Source: Paenibacillus farraposensis
GTDB taxonomy: Bacteria > Bacillota > Bacilli > Paenibacillales > Paenibacillaceae
Assembly: GCF_020736845.1 (NCBI RefSeq)
Contig: NZ_JAFFQR010000043.1
Coordinates: 62,001-126,000, forward strand
Reading direction: 5' to 3'
Length of the DNA stretch: 64,000 nt
In this document: positions 1-9,106 of the stretch, piece by piece
Layout: every line of letters begins with the position of its first letter
Position numbering within the stretch: position 1 is the stretch's first letter
Translations under genes and position numbers: made by a program
Notes under the pieces: generated by a model
Database searches by the model: none
What the model was told of the DNA's origin: nothing
Seen by the model: only the letters and a program-made list of their open reading frames with translations

Positions 1-257
1 TTTTGCCACAGGCATTTGCCATCAGCATTCCGTCCTTGGGAGCGAACGCGATTTTCCTGCTCAAGGAGACTTCCATTGTCGGCGCTATTGCTTTATTAGA
101 TCTGATGAATGTGGCAAAAGACCTGATCGGCATGTACTACAAAACGGCAGAATCACTGATTTTGCTCGTATTGGCGTATCTCGTTCTGCTTTTACCTTTG
201 TCCATGCTGCTGACCTGGGTAGAAAGGAAGGTGCGATATGCTGAGTTCGGGGATTAA
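1..257 (+). CDS. Amino-acid ABC transporter permease, C-terminal part
   Basis: This is the 3' end of a gene that begins before the window. The visible 84 residues carry the end of a polar amino-acid permease: an LPQAF...PSLGAN stretch that fits the EAA loop contacting the ATPase, then one long hydrophobic helix near residues 50-70 and a basic C-terminus. The next permease starts 20 bases before this stop, so the two are translationally coupled and probably form a heterodimeric inner-membrane channel (HisM/HisQ arrangement). Frame and similarity are clear; the true start is outside the window. Confidence 0.85.
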   Translation, partial: LPQAFAISIPSLGANAIFLLKETSIVGAIALLDLMNVAKDLIGMYYKTAESLILLVLAYLVLLLPLSMLLTWVERKVRYAEFGD

Positions 258-915
258 TGTACTTTTTGAAGGTTCCAACTTAGAGCGTCTATTAGGGGGA
301 TTGCTTGTTACGCTGGAGATAGCGTTAATTTCAATTATGATCGGAACGATATTAGGCATCTTCATGGGGCTGCTGCGCACCTTGAAATCAAGGCCGATCC
401 GGTTTGTACTGAGATTCTACTTGGAAACATTTCGCATTATCCCGATTCTGGTGTGGTTGTATGTGGTGTATTTCGGATTCACTCCTTTGCTGGATGTGAA
501 TATCAGCGGGGAATTGACAGCCATTATCGTATTCAGCCTATGGGGGGCGGCGGAAATTGGCGACATCGTTCGCGGTGCGCTGGAATCACTGCCCAAGTAT
601 CAGCTCGAATCCGGGCAGGCACTGGGACTTACTTATGGACAGTTATATCGTCATGTCCTTATTCCTCAGGCGGTGCGCCGAATGCTTCCGGGTTCTATTA
701 ATCTGGCGACACGGATGATTAAAACAACGTCGTTAGTGGTGCTGATTGGCGTAGTAGAAGTGGTCAAGGTTGGGCAGCAAATTATTGAGCTTGGTGTAAT
801 CAAAGCACCTTCGGCATCCTTTTGGGTGTACGGCTTTATTTTCATATTGTACTTTCTCGTATGCTATCCGTTATCCAGACTTTCCAAAAGATTCGAACGC
901 AGATGGCAAAATTAG
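238..915 (+). CDS. Amino-acid ABC transporter permease
   Basis: A 225-residue membrane protein of the HisMQ permease family. It has an N-terminal membrane helix (about residues 20-45), a central TM block and an EAA-like loop (IPQAVRRMLPGSINLATRMIK, around residues 141-161) that docks onto the ATPase. The ATG at 238 follows an AAGGAAGG ribosome site and overlaps the upstream permease by 20 bases. With the genes on either side it forms a complete uptake system of two permeases, an ATPase and a binding protein. Confidence 0.93.
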   Translation: MLSSGINVLFEGSNLERLLGGLLVTLEIALISIMIGTILGIFMGLLRTLKSRPIRFVLRFYLETFRIIPILVWLYVVYFGFTPLLDVNISGELTAIIVFSLWGAAEIGDIVRGALESLPKYQLESGQALGLTYGQLYRHVLIPQAVRRMLPGSINLATRMIKTTSLVVLIGVVEVVKVGQQIIELGVIKAPSASFWVYGFIFILYFLVCYPLSRLSKRFERRWQN

Positions 916-933
916 CAGAATGGAGTGGGTGTC

Positions 934-1689
934 ATGGGAGAGGCTGTGGAAGTTTTACTGGAAATCCAAGGGCTGCACAAAAGCTTCGGGGACCGAAAAG
1001 TGCTGCAGCAGATTGATCTGGACGTAACGAAAGGGGAGGTCGTAGTTATTCTCGGTCCTTCGGGTTGTGGAAAAAGCACACTTCTCCGATGTCTTAACGG
1101 TCTGGAGCCAGTTCAGGGCGGCAGAATCCGTTATAGAGGTCAGGACCTGACCGATAACAAAGTGGATTGGCGTGAGGTTCGGCAACATATCGGCATGGTG
1201 TTTCAGAACTATGAGCTGTTTCCGCATATGACGGTCTTGGAAAATATATTGCTCGGTCCGCTCAAAGTTCAGCGGAGAAACAAACAGGAGGTACTTGAGC
1301 AAGCGAAGCAGCTATTGGAGCGAGTAGGTCTGCTGGATCGCAAAGATGCATATCCGAGACAATTATCAGGCGGGCAAAAGCAGCGGATTGCGATTGTGCG
1401 CGCCCTGTGTATGAATCCTGAAATTATGCTCTTTGACGAGGTCACCGCATCTTTGGACCCCGAAATGGTCAGAGAAGTCCTGGATGTTATGCGAGAGCTG
1501 GCACAACAGGGCATGACCATGATTATCGTGACGCATGAAATGGGATTTGCCAAGTCTGTAGGAGATCGTATCGTTTTTATGGATCAAGGGCAAATATGCG
1601 AAATGACTACGCCACAGCAATTTTTTACCCAACCGCAAACTGAGCGTGCTCAGCACTTTCTGGATATATTTCAGTACGAAACGACATGA
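934..1689 (+). CDS. Amino-acid ABC transporter ATP-binding protein
   Basis: A GlnQ/HisP-type ATPase of 251 residues that powers the upstream permease pair. Visible motifs: Walker [11 protein letters not shown]-loop [10 protein letters not shown], signature LSGGQKQR and Walker [14 protein letters not shown]. The Walker B region reads DEVTASLD rather than DEPTSALD, as often seen in this subfamily. I chose the ATG at 934 because GGAG at 922-925 sits 8 bases upstream; a GTG at 925 would overlap that site. It lies 18 bases after the permease stop, in the same operon. Confidence 0.93.
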   Translation: MGEAVEVLLEIQGLHKSFGDRKVLQQIDLDVTKGEVVVILGPSGCGKSTLLRCLNGLEPVQGGRIRYRGQDLTDNKVDWREVRQHIGMVFQNYELFPHMTVLENILLGPLKVQRRNKQEVLEQAKQLLERVGLLDRKDAYPRQLSGGQKQRIAIVRALCMNPEIMLFDEVTASLDPEMVREVLDVMRELAQQGMTMIIVTHEMGFAKSVGDRIVFMDQGQICEMTTPQQFFTQPQTERAQHFLDIFQYETT

Positions 1690-1770
1690 GCATATTGCAT
1701 AAATCCTATGCTGAAAGACATCGAATTATAGATTATACAAAATATTGATAAAACAAGGGGATAAATACAG

Positions 1771-2649
1771 ATGAGAAAAGGTATGAGACTTACGACGTTA
1801 TTACTGGCTTTGAGCTTGCTGCTGGTGGGTTTAACGGGTTGTACAGGAGGTGGCAATGCCAACGGCAGTTCTGGTCTGGCTAAATTTGCCTCGATTGAGG
1901 ATATTAAAAAGAATGGCAAGATTCGAATCGGTGTATTCGCGGATAAACCGCCTTTTGGCTACGTGGATTCGGAAGGGAAGAATCAAGGCTTTGATGTGTA
2001 TATTGCGAAGCGGTTTGCCAAAGATCTGCTGGGTGACGAGTCGAAGGTAGAATTTGTACTGGTCGATGCTGCCAGCCGGGTCGCTTATTTGGAATCCAAC
2101 AAAGTAGATATCATCATGGCTAACTTTACGGTGACAGATGAGCGTAAAGAAAAGGTCGATTTTGCCAACCCTTATATGAAATTATCCTTTGGTATTGTGT
2201 CACCTGACAGCGCTCCAATCACCACGATTGATCAATTGAGAAATTCGGATCAAAAGCTGATTGTCGCCAAGGGGACGACGGCTGAAACCTATTTTACGAA
2301 ACATTATCCCGACATCAAGCTGCTCAAATTCGATCAATACACAGAAATCTTCTCAGCCCTCAAAGACAAACGCGGCGCTGCCATTGCCAACGATAATACA
2401 GAGCTGATCGCTTGGGCAAAGGCTAATCCCGGCTTTACAGTAAGCATCCCGGCCTTTGGTGGTCAAGATACGATTGCACCTGCAGTAGCGAAGGGGAACA
2501 AAGAGCTGTTGGACTGGATTAACAATGAGCTGGCTACACTGGGCAAGGAGAATTTCGTCCATCAAGCCTACAAGAATACACTGACCTCCGTATACGGAGA
2601 AGGCTTTACGGATCAGTTGGTCGTAGAGGGCGGCAAAGTGGACAAATGA
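1771..2649 (+). CDS. Amino-acid ABC transporter substrate-binding lipoprotein
   Basis: A 292-residue extracellular binding protein. The N-terminus is a lipoprotein signal ending in LTGC (lipidated Cys24), followed by a Gly/Ser linker. The rest matches the SBP_bac_3 fold: the start KIRIGVFADKPPFGY, the ligand-proximal IIMANFTVTDERKEKVDF and the hinge VAKGTT. It resembles PEB1-type proteins for acidic amino acids or cysteine, but the substrate cannot be read from sequence. It is the last gene of the operon, 81 bases after the ATPase, and a strong terminator follows. Confidence 0.92.
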   Translation: MRKGMRLTTLLLALSLLLVGLTGCTGGGNANGSSGLAKFASIEDIKKNGKIRIGVFADKPPFGYVDSEGKNQGFDVYIAKRFAKDLLGDESKVEFVLVDAASRVAYLESNKVDIIMANFTVTDERKEKVDFANPYMKLSFGIVSPDSAPITTIDQLRNSDQKLIVAKGTTAETYFTKHYPDIKLLKFDQYTEIFSALKDKRGAAIANDNTELIAWAKANPGFTVSIPAFGGQDTIAPAVAKGNKELLDWINNELATLGKENFVHQAYKNTLTSVYGEGFTDQLVVEGGKVDK

Positions 2650-2741
2650 TGCAAGAGTCGGCAAGAGTATCATCCAATGTCTTAGGGCAACACTCGGGTG
2701 CTCCCGAATAGTATATATTTGCATTATGAATTCCTTTAAAA

Positions 2742-2779
2742 CAAAAAGACCCAGACTGTCCGAAAATTGGGTCTTTTTG
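2742..2779 (+). terminator. Rho-independent terminator of the ABC operon
   Basis: A perfect 12-bp stem (2742-2753 with 2768-2779, CAAAAAGACCCA and its complement) with a 14-base loop. The descending arm is T-rich and runs into TTTTG. Confidence 0.9.
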
Positions 2780-3420
2780 TTTTGGGTATACAGTTTTCTT
2801 ACAGATAAATTGTTATGGAACACATATGGGAAGAGATATAGACTCTGATTTAGTTCGGAATAAAGGTACATATTTCCTCAAAAGCTCTTGCATCCTAGCA
2901 GATTTAACTATATAATCTTTAATAATAATGAGAATCATGATCATTTAAGCCTTTAGGCACAGACTCCCAATATGAGCCTAAATGAACAGGTTTAAAGCTC
3001 CAAGTTAACTGCAAATGCAATACCATTATCAAATTTTTAGTCTCCTCGTTTTGTTTTTGCACTTGCTCTCCTGATGGTGAACACAGGAAGGCAAGTGTCT
3101 TTTTTTGGATGCTATAAAAAAGCGCCAGGCGGGTTTCGAACCGTTCTGGCGCTTTATTTTATCCCCGTTTTGCGTGATGCACGTTTCTGTCAGTGTACAC
3201 ATCTTTAAGTACAGATTGAATCTGAAAGCTGGATGTAGACAGGGTAGCCTGTGATTCGGAACATCGGCTGCAGCGGCAGACCTGGAGGGTGGATAAAAGA
3301 TCGTAAGCAGGAACACAAAATTTTGCAACAGGACTTCCCAAAAGGAATGTTGTGATATATAATTCTCTTAACTTAACACCGTTAACTAAAATAACGATGT
3401 TAACAAAAGGGGATGAAATT
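2780..3420. other. Long intergenic region with two more hairpins and a Fur-like site
   Basis: About 640 bases without a convincing gene. A Fur-like palindrome (TGAGAATCATGATCA, 2929-2943) has no gene directly after it, so it may be a relic promoter. A hairpin at 3060-3097 (CACTTGC/GCAAGTG) is followed by a T-run. A second strong hairpin (3119-3128 with 3146-3155, AAAGCGCCAG) is followed by TATTTT. The operators of the next gene occupy 3373-3402. Reading frames on the minus strand here have no ribosome site or recognisable product. Confidence 0.55.
3373..3402 (+). promoter_or_regulatory. Twin palindromic operators, probably for the downstream TetR
   Basis: Two inverted repeats of the form TAAC-N3-GTTA lie just before the ribosome site of the oxidoreductase gene: TTAACACCGTTAA (3373-3385) and TAACGATGTTA (3392-3402). 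Their centres are 18 bp apart. The operon contains its own TetR gene, so autoregulation through these boxes is the simplest reading (inference). Confidence 0.6.
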
Positions 3421-4965
3421 ATGGATAAATATGATGTTATTGTCATCGGCGCTGGATTGGGTGGCTTGTCCTGTGCAGCACGATTGTCTGCGCTCGGTTA
3501 CCGGACTGCTGTTTTCGAAAGTCATTCGCTGGCTGGCGGCTATGCAACTGAATTTACAAGAAAGGGGTATACCTTTGATGTATCCCTGCATGGTGTCGGC
3601 GGACTGGAAGGAGGCAGCTTCGGACAGCTGCTCAAGAGCTGTAACGTAGACCAGCGAATCGTACCGCTCCGCAAAAAGCATCCTTATTCTGTTCGCTGGA
3701 AAGGGCAGGTTATTGATGTCCCGTCCGATGTGCAGGAATATGTGCAACTCCTCAAAGGCATGTTCCCTGCTGAGCAGGCAGGCATCGACAACCTGTTTGC
3801 AGGTATTCGCCGTTTTAAGGCAGGTTTCACTGCTATCACCTCCTCTTCCTCCAATTCCTGGCGCAAGGCAGCCGGTTTGCTCAAAGCAGGCACCTTCTTC
3901 CGCTGGACGCAGATGACCACATGGGAAGTTGTAAGTCAGTTTGGGCTGTCTGACTCATTCACGGAGTTTTTCACCGCACTCTGGCCCTATTACGGACTGC
4001 CTCCGAAGCGGCTGGCGGCTTTATACTTTTTTATTCCCTGGATCGGCTATCACCTGGAGGGAACGTATTACATTCAGGGGGGCGCGCAGGCGTTATCCAA
4101 TGCACTGGTCGCCGCGATTCAATCAGCTGATGGAGAAGTGCACCTGCGCAGCCAGGTATCTGAAATTGTGCTCGAAGGCGGTAAAGCAGCCGGTGTCCGT
4201 CTGAAAAAAGGGGATGTATATAAAGCCGATTGGATTGTGTCTGGGATTAGTCCTCATCACACCTATGGCCGTCTGCTGGAGAACCATAGTGCTGCCCGGC
4301 GTGAGCTGGAGGTCGTTAGCAGGCTGGAAACCGGGACGTCTCTTACCCAGCTGTATCTCGGGTTATCATGCGAGCCTCATGAGCTTGGTATTTTCGAAGA
4401 AGACCTGATTTTGTATGATGTATCGGATTCGGAGAGCGATTATGAATTCATGATGAGCGGCCAGTATACCAAAGGCAACTGGATGCTTACCAATTATAAC
4501 GCCATGGACCCCACGCTTAATGAGCCGGGGAAAGGCGTGATCGCAGTTACGTTTTTGGACCGGTTGGAGAACTGGCCTGCGACACGCTCTGAATATAAAG
4601 CCAAAAAGGAAGCCGTAACACGGCAGATACTGGAGCGTCTTGAACAGCTGTATCCTGATTTTGGCAGCAAAGTAGTGGTGGCCGAGCTGGGCACACCGCG
4701 GACAATGCAGCGTTATACGGCTAATCCGAACGGGGCTGTATACGGCTTTGCGCAAACGGTGCGGCAGTCCGGTCTGAAGAGACTGAAACATAAATCCGTT
4801 GTAGATCGTCTGTCATTGGTAGGGGCCTGGACACAGCCCGGGGGCGGGTTTCTAGGGGCTATGAACTCGGGTATAATGGAAGCTGATCGTATCGCCGCCA
4901 AATTGGGACAGGCAGAAAGGGCCAATACATTTACTCATGAAACATATCAAACGCCGAGAACGTGA
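3421..4965 (+). CDS. FAD-dependent CrtI-type desaturase/retinol-saturase-like oxidoreductase
   Basis: A 514-residue flavoprotein of the phytoene desaturase / retinol 13,14-reductase family. The FAD-binding Rossmann motif is at the N-terminus (VIVIGAGLGGLSCAARLSA, about residues 5-23). The C-terminus has the family's second FAD motif (VGAWTQPGGGFLGAMNSG). I chose ATG 3421 because AAAGGGGATG precedes it; the frame is open 69 bases further upstream but those starts have no ribosome site and lie across the operators. No carotenoid synthase genes are nearby, so the substrate is unknown. It overlaps the TetR gene by 29 bases. Confidence 0.85.
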   Translation: MDKYDVIVIGAGLGGLSCAARLSALGYRTAVFESHSLAGGYATEFTRKGYTFDVSLHGVGGLEGGSFGQLLKSCNVDQRIVPLRKKHPYSVRWKGQVIDVPSDVQEYVQLLKGMFPAEQAGIDNLFAGIRRFKAGFTAITSSSSNSWRKAAGLLKAGTFFRWTQMTTWEVVSQFGLSDSFTEFFTALWPYYGLPPKRLAALYFFIPWIGYHLEGTYYIQGGAQALSNALVAAIQSADGEVHLRSQVSEIVLEGGKAAGVRLKKGDVYKADWIVSGISPHHTYGRLLENHSAARRELEVVSRLETGTSLTQLYLGLSCEPHELGIFEEDLILYDVSDSESDYEFMMSGQYTKGNWMLTNYNAMDPTLNEPGKGVIAVTFLDRLENWPATRSEYKAKKEAVTRQILERLEQLYPDFGSKVVVAELGTPRTMQRYTANPNGAVYGFAQTVRQSGLKRLKHKSVVDRLSLVGAWTQPGGGFLGAMNSGIMEADRIAAKLGQAERANTFTHETYQTPRT

Positions 4966-5551
4966 AAGCAATGAGATCCGCCGAAAAATCATCGAGGCCG
5001 CCCGGTCGCTGTTCCTGAACCAAGGGTATGCCGAAGTCTCTATGCGCAAGATTGCGGATCAAATCGAATATTCACCAACGACTATTTATCATTATTTTGC
5101 CAATAAGGAAGCTGTTGTCCGTGAACTGCTGCTAGAAGGAAATGCCTTGTTTCTGCAGGCACTTCAGCAGAGCCAGGAGGAAGCAGAGGCAGCGGGATTG
5201 AATGCCTTGGATAAGCTGAAAACGGTGTCTGATGCTTATGTCCGTTTTGGAATGGCCAATCCGGAATATTACAGCATCCTGTTTATCAGCAACCTGGAAT
5301 CTGTAAGCTTGGTCAGTCTTATTGACAGCGGACGCTTTAAAGGCTTTGAGCTGCTTGAAGCTGGACTCCTGGCTGCTATGGAAGAAGGCGGCATCATTCA
5401 GGGGAATGAAAGTCTGATCGCCAGCTCTGTATGGAGCATGCTGCATGGATTGACTTCCCTGCTTTTGAATTTTGAGCTTCCTATGACAAGTTCGAAGGAT
5501 GAATTGATTTCATTCACTATAGATACCTTCTTCCGGGGGCTACAAAGCTAA
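4937..5551 (+). CDS. TetR/AcrR-family regulator
   Basis: A 204-residue repressor-type protein. The N-terminal helix-turn-helix (about residues 14-60) contains the typical AARSLFLNQGYAEVSMRKIA and YSPTTIYHYFANKEA segments, followed by an all-helical ligand-binding domain (TetR_C/WHG-like). The start lies inside the end of the upstream oxidoreductase gene (29-base overlap), so the two are cotranscribed. It probably binds the twin TAAC-N3-GTTA palindromes before that gene. Confidence 0.9.
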   Translation: MKHIKRRERESNEIRRKIIEAARSLFLNQGYAEVSMRKIADQIEYSPTTIYHYFANKEAVVRELLLEGNALFLQALQQSQEEAEAAGLNALDKLKTVSDAYVRFGMANPEYYSILFISNLESVSLVSLIDSGRFKGFELLEAGLLAAMEEGGIIQGNESLIASSVWSMLHGLTSLLLNFELPMTSSKDELISFTIDTFFRGLQS

Positions 5552-5735
5552 TCCAATTCCAAATCGGAGAGCTGTTCAAGCACGGCTTCAATGTGGCGCT
5601 TATCCTTTTTGAGCATGACACGCTACGAAGAAGCTTGTAGCAAGTTAGAGATTGTCGTCAAGGTATCCGCTTTTAGGGAAGGGGCCATCCTTTTTCACCA
5701 TGACATCCAGCGCCTCGGCTGCAATTTTTTGGTGA
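5552..5735 (-). pseudogene. Small decayed gene remnant
   Basis: Read on the minus strand, this stretch gives two fragments of plausible coding sequence in different frames. One is a segment with KIAAEALDVMVKKDGPFPKS (about 5735-5655). The other is a C-terminus reading MLKKDKRHIEAVLEQLSDL that ends in a stop near 5552. Stops and frame changes separate them. I do not recognise the parent family; it may be a remnant or chance coding. Confidence 0.3.
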
Positions 5736-5755
5736 AGCTTACTTCAGACACCCAA

Positions 5756-5875
5756 GAAATAGACCGCCCCGTGGTAGGAACCGGTCTATTTCATATACCG
5801 TGAACTTGCAGCCACCGCCCTTAAAAGCGGCTGCTGCCAAAGAGTGAGGATGTTGACGCATCTTCACTCTTTTTT
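5756..5875. terminator. Two consecutive hairpin terminators
   Basis: The first is an 11-bp perfect stem (5756-5766 with 5782-5792, GAAATAGACCG) without a clear T-run. The second (5839-5852 with 5859-5872, AAAGAGTGAGGATG, one G-U pair) runs into six T residues and is a typical plus-strand terminator, probably closing the TetR operon. Confidence 0.75.
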
Positions 5876-6071
5876 AGAATTTACATCTTACTCCTATTTT
5901 AACACTTGAAAATGGCTTTTTCTATGCGCTGAAGGGTAGAAAGGTGAATAGGTTGTGCAAAAGGAGAGGACGAAGATGGGGGATTTTTACATGGCCCGCA
6001 GTTATGTAATATATTGAATATTAAAGAGAGAAGAAATATAATGAGTAGGATTTAAAAACAAATAAAAATAA

Positions 6072-6091
6072 AACCATGTGATTTCATGGTT
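6072..6091 (+). promoter_or_regulatory. Stem-loop touching the brnQ ribosome site
   Basis: AACCATG and CATGGTT form a perfect 7-bp stem with a 6-base loop. The stem ends one base before the GGAGG at 6092-6096, so folding could limit ribosome access. No known riboswitch or T-box is recognisable. Confidence 0.4.
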
Positions 6092-6103
6092 GGAGGATTT
6101 ATT

Positions 6104-7456
6104 ATGTCGAAAAGTGTTTCTTCGTCCTTTATTATCATTATAGGATCAATGCTATTTGCCTTATTTTTTGGTGCAGGGAATCTAATCTTTCCACCTATGC
6201 TTGGTCAAATGGCCGGAAAGAATGTATGGATAGCCAATGCGGGTTTCTTGGTTACCGGGGTTGGCTTACCGTTACTAGCCGTCACAGCCTTTGTTTTTTC
6301 GGGCAAAAGCAATTTGCAATCTTTGGCGAGTCGTGTACACCCCATATTCGGTATTGTTTTTACAACGATCCTTTATCTAGCCATAGGCCCTTTTTTTGCC
6401 ATCCCCAGAACTGGCAGCGTGTCATTTGAAGTTGGAGTAAAACCTTTTTTTTCAAACGATGCAGAACCTGTGGCACTTTTTGTATTTACCGTCCTTTTTT
6501 TTACAGTTGCATGTTTGTTATCACTTAACCCCACAAGAATTATTGATGTAATTGGAAAGTTTTTAACGCCCATTAAATTGACATTCATTGGAATACTTGT
6601 GGTTGTAGCTCTTATTCACCCAATTGGAAAATTTCAGGAACCTGCTGAGGGTTATACATCGCATGTTTTTTTCAAAGGCTTCCAAGAGGGTTATTTAACA
6701 TTGGATGCTCTTGGAGCCTTTATTTTTGGAATTATTATTGTGAATGCAATTAAGGAAAGAGGAGTTACTACAAAAAAAGAGTTGATGACCATTTGTGCCA
6801 AGGCGATAACTATTGCAGTTATACTCTTAGCTTTTATCTACACGTCTCTTTCCTATATGGGAGCTTCTAGTGTTGAAAAATTGGGTATTTTAGGAAATGG
6901 GGCTGAGGTGTTAGCTAAGGTCTCATTCTACTATTTTGGATCTTATGGTTCTATTTTATTGGGTTTTATGATCACAGTAGCGTGTTTAACGACAAGTGTG
7001 GGGCTTATTACTTCCTGCTCTTCCTTTTTCCATGGATTGTTTCCAAATATCTCTTATAAAAAAATAGCTGTCATGTTATCTGTATTTAGTACTCTTGTAG
7101 CCAACATAGGTTTAACACAGCTCATTAAGGTTTCAACGCCAGTATTAATTGCAATATATCCTATTGCTATTTCTCTAATATTTTTAACGTTTTTACATCC
7201 CGTATTTAAAGGAAAGTCAGAAGTATATCAAGGTAGTTTGATATTAACCTTTATCATTAGTCTATTTGATGGCTTGAATGCTGCCGGAATAAAAATTAAA
7301 GTAATTAATAGTATTTTTGCCAAATTTCTTCCGTTATATGATGTTGGGTTAGGGTGGTTAATTCCGTCTATTTTAGGGGGAATAGGAGGCTACATTTTTA
7401 TTATGCTAAGGAAGAAAAATAGTCCTGATACCTATAAAGCCCAATTGAATAAATGA
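6104..7456 (+). CDS. brnQ: Branched-chain amino-acid transport system II carrier protein
   Basis: A 450-residue, about 12-helix sodium- or proton-coupled importer of leucine, isoleucine and valine (LIVCS family). The N-terminal FALFFGAGNLIFPPMLGQ is a family signature, as is the GPFFAIPRTGSVSFE segment near residue 100. I chose ATG 6104 because GGAGG at 6092-6096 lies 7 bases before it; an in-frame ATG at 6086 would include the ribosome site. The gene is clearly more AT-rich than its neighbours (poly-T and poly-A codons), suggesting acquisition from a low-GC Bacillus-like donor. It stands alone. Confidence 0.93.
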   Translation: MSKSVSSSFIIIIGSMLFALFFGAGNLIFPPMLGQMAGKNVWIANAGFLVTGVGLPLLAVTAFVFSGKSNLQSLASRVHPIFGIVFTTILYLAIGPFFAIPRTGSVSFEVGVKPFFSNDAEPVALFVFTVLFFTVACLLSLNPTRIIDVIGKFLTPIKLTFIGILVVVALIHPIGKFQEPAEGYTSHVFFKGFQEGYLTLDALGAFIFGIIIVNAIKERGVTTKKELMTICAKAITIAVILLAFIYTSLSYMGASSVEKLGILGNGAEVLAKVSFYYFGSYGSILLGFMITVACLTTSVGLITSCSSFFHGLFPNISYKKIAVMLSVFSTLVANIGLTQLIKVSTPVLIAIYPIAISLIFLTFLHPVFKGKSEVYQGSLILTFIISLFDGLNAAGIKIKVINSIFAKFLPLYDVGLGWLIPSILGGIGGYIFIMLRKKNSPDTYKAQLNK

Positions 7457-7537
7457 TTATCATCTATTATGAAGTAAGGGAGAAAGAGTGTAGAGATTGA
7501 GATTTCTTTTGAACTGCCCTGTATGTCAAATCCGAAT

Positions 7538-7581
7538 AAAAAAGCTGCGGCTACTGTAGAATTGGTAGCCGTAGCTTTTTT
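7538..7581. terminator. Bidirectional terminator
   Basis: A near-perfect stem (7538-7554 with 7565-7581, AAAAAAGCTGCGGCTAC) sits between two converging genes and has A- and T-runs suited to both directions. Confidence 0.85.
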
Positions 7582-7584
7582 TCG

Positions 7585-8148
7585 TCAGGCCAGTTCTTCC
7601 TGAATGATCTCTGTTTTTAAACCTTTAGCACTGGTAATCGTAATGCTGATCGCATCAAAGCCGTTTCGCTTCGCCTCTTCAAAATCGCATCGTTCGCCGC
7701 TGATCAGCTCCAGTTGTCCATTCTCATCCACATCGTCTGAAAACTCGTCATCCCAATCAACATTATAAAAAGCGGTCACGCTTACCTCGAAGGTATCCTC
7801 ACCATCTTCGTCCAGATAAGGCAGTAAGGGAGTGCGATTGTTCTGCTGTTCCTCTGTATATGTTTCACATAACAATGCATCGTAACCATGCCGGGTTCCA
7901 TCAAAAATCACGATCCGTTCGCCGGTAGCTGCATTCTCCGCAATCACGAGCTGGGGTGCAAATTCAGTCACGGCGATCAGATCATCCATCAGCTCTCCAT
8001 AATAAAAAATGTGAAACTTCGTATGGCCGGCCTGTGAACACAGCTTGCCTGTCCATTCCTGCTCGATCCATGCCTCCGGGTTTTCAGGTACCACCCATCC
8101 TTCCAAGTAAGCGGGCCCCCATTTAGAATTATGTATTTCTGGCATCAT
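7585..8148 (-). CDS. Hypothetical acidic protein
   Basis: A 187-residue soluble protein with no signal peptide or membrane helix. It is rich in Asp and Glu, especially in the second half (YNVDWDDEFSDDVDENGQ). There are single Trp residues in WGPAYLEGWV and WIEQEW near the N-terminus. I do not recognise a family. It may precede two other hypothetical genes in the same direction but is separated from them by 75 bases upstream. Confidence 0.75.
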   Translation of the reverse strand: MMPEIHNSKWGPAYLEGWVVPENPEAWIEQEWTGKLCSQAGHTKFHIFYYGELMDDLIAVTEFAPQLVIAENAATGERIVIFDGTRHGYDALLCETYTEEQQNNRTPLLPYLDEDGEDTFEVSVTAFYNVDWDDEFSDDVDENGQLELISGERCDFEEAKRNGFDAISITITSAKGLKTEIIQEELA

Positions 8149-8223
8149 TAAGCCCTTCCTCTCTGCCTTTTTTAGAACTCTCTTAGCCTATCGAACTGCT
8201 TCATAAAACGTAAGTCTGTGAGA

Positions 8224-8436
8224 TCATGTCATGGATAAGGTGACAATTTTGTTGTCCTCATCGACATTTACCTCTACCGTGACTCCCAGCTTGTCCTTGA
8301 ACAGCTTGCTGATATTGATATAGTCATCCCTCACTGCACTGCTCGATCTACTGGTGGTGCGAGTCATCCCTGCGGTGATGATCGAACGAACGTATGCCTT
8401 GTCGAGTTTGGCTTCAGGGTTGTAGGTGTAGATCAT
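8224..8436 (-). CDS. Hypothetical protein, 70 residues
   Basis: A short, basic-then-acidic protein of 70 residues. The frame stays open further upstream, but that part lies inside the preceding gene, so I chose the ATG at 8436, ten bases after that gene's stop. The ribosome site is weak. The C-terminal half (LGVTVEVNVDEDNKIVTLSM) looks like a beta-hairpin. No family recognised; it is probably coexpressed with the next gene upstream. Confidence 0.55.
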   Translation of the reverse strand: MIYTYNPEAKLDKAYVRSIITAGMTRTTSRSSSAVRDDYINISKLFKDKLGVTVEVNVDEDNKIVTLSMT

Positions 8437-8446
8437 TTGCTTCTGT

Positions 8447-9091
8447 TTATTTATCGAGTTCCGTAATCTCCGTACGAATGCCTCTGCACAGAAAGCTGCC
8501 TGATAGTCCTGATAATGCATCAATATCGACGACCATATCTGCTTCTTCATAGCGGAAATCAAGCTGTAAAATGATATTTTCTGCTTCTACCGGAGTCAAT
8601 ACATGCTCTTTGGTTTCCAGAAATGTAAAAGTTACTGTGTAACGGGGAGCATCCTTGGATGGAATTTCCGGGGTGACAGGTGCCTCGGAAGAAGGTTCCA
8701 GATCCGGAGATTTGGGTACTAGCACGGTAGCGGGGGATAGCTCAATCGTCAGTGTAATCTGGTCTTTCGTCATATTGGCAGCCGTAATTCGGTCATAATG
8801 AAAGGGAGGGAAGTAGCCCAGTTTTTCTACAATCCTGTCCGCTCCTTGAATAGAAACCGTTGGAGAGAAAGCCAGCTCCAGCCTGATGGAGCCTGCCAGT
8901 TGGTTTTCATATTGTGGATTGATACGTAGAAGGGCCTGTTCCGATTCCACCTTCAAAATCGTGCCAATAAAATACTGTTTGCTATGAATCAGAACAATAT
9001 CATGGGGAACGAACGGCAGTGCTCCTCCGGCTTGATATTGAATCAGATAATCGTTATTTGTTTTTTCAACGCTTTGAACTTGAATACGCAT
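8447..9091 (-). CDS. Hypothetical protein, 214 residues
   Basis: A 214-residue protein with no signal or membrane segment. It is mostly predicted beta-rich, with a proline-rich linker (PDLEPSSEAPVTPEIPSKD) near residues 130-150 separating two parts. The ATG at 9091 is preceded by AGGAGG at 9101-9106, a 9-base spacing; the alternative TTG at 9100 would abut the ribosome site. No recognised family. It is followed closely by the 70-residue gene. Confidence 0.7.
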   Translation of the reverse strand: MRIQVQSVEKTNNDYLIQYQAGGALPFVPHDIVLIHSKQYFIGTILKVESEQALLRINPQYENQLAGSIRLELAFSPTVSIQGADRIVEKLGYFPPFHYDRITAANMTKDQITLTIELSPATVLVPKSPDLEPSSEAPVTPEIPSKDAPRYTVTFTFLETKEHVLTPVEAENIILQLDFRYEEADMVVDIDALSGLSGSFLCRGIRTEITELDK

Positions 9092-9106
9092 ATGCTGCAA
9101 CCTCCT

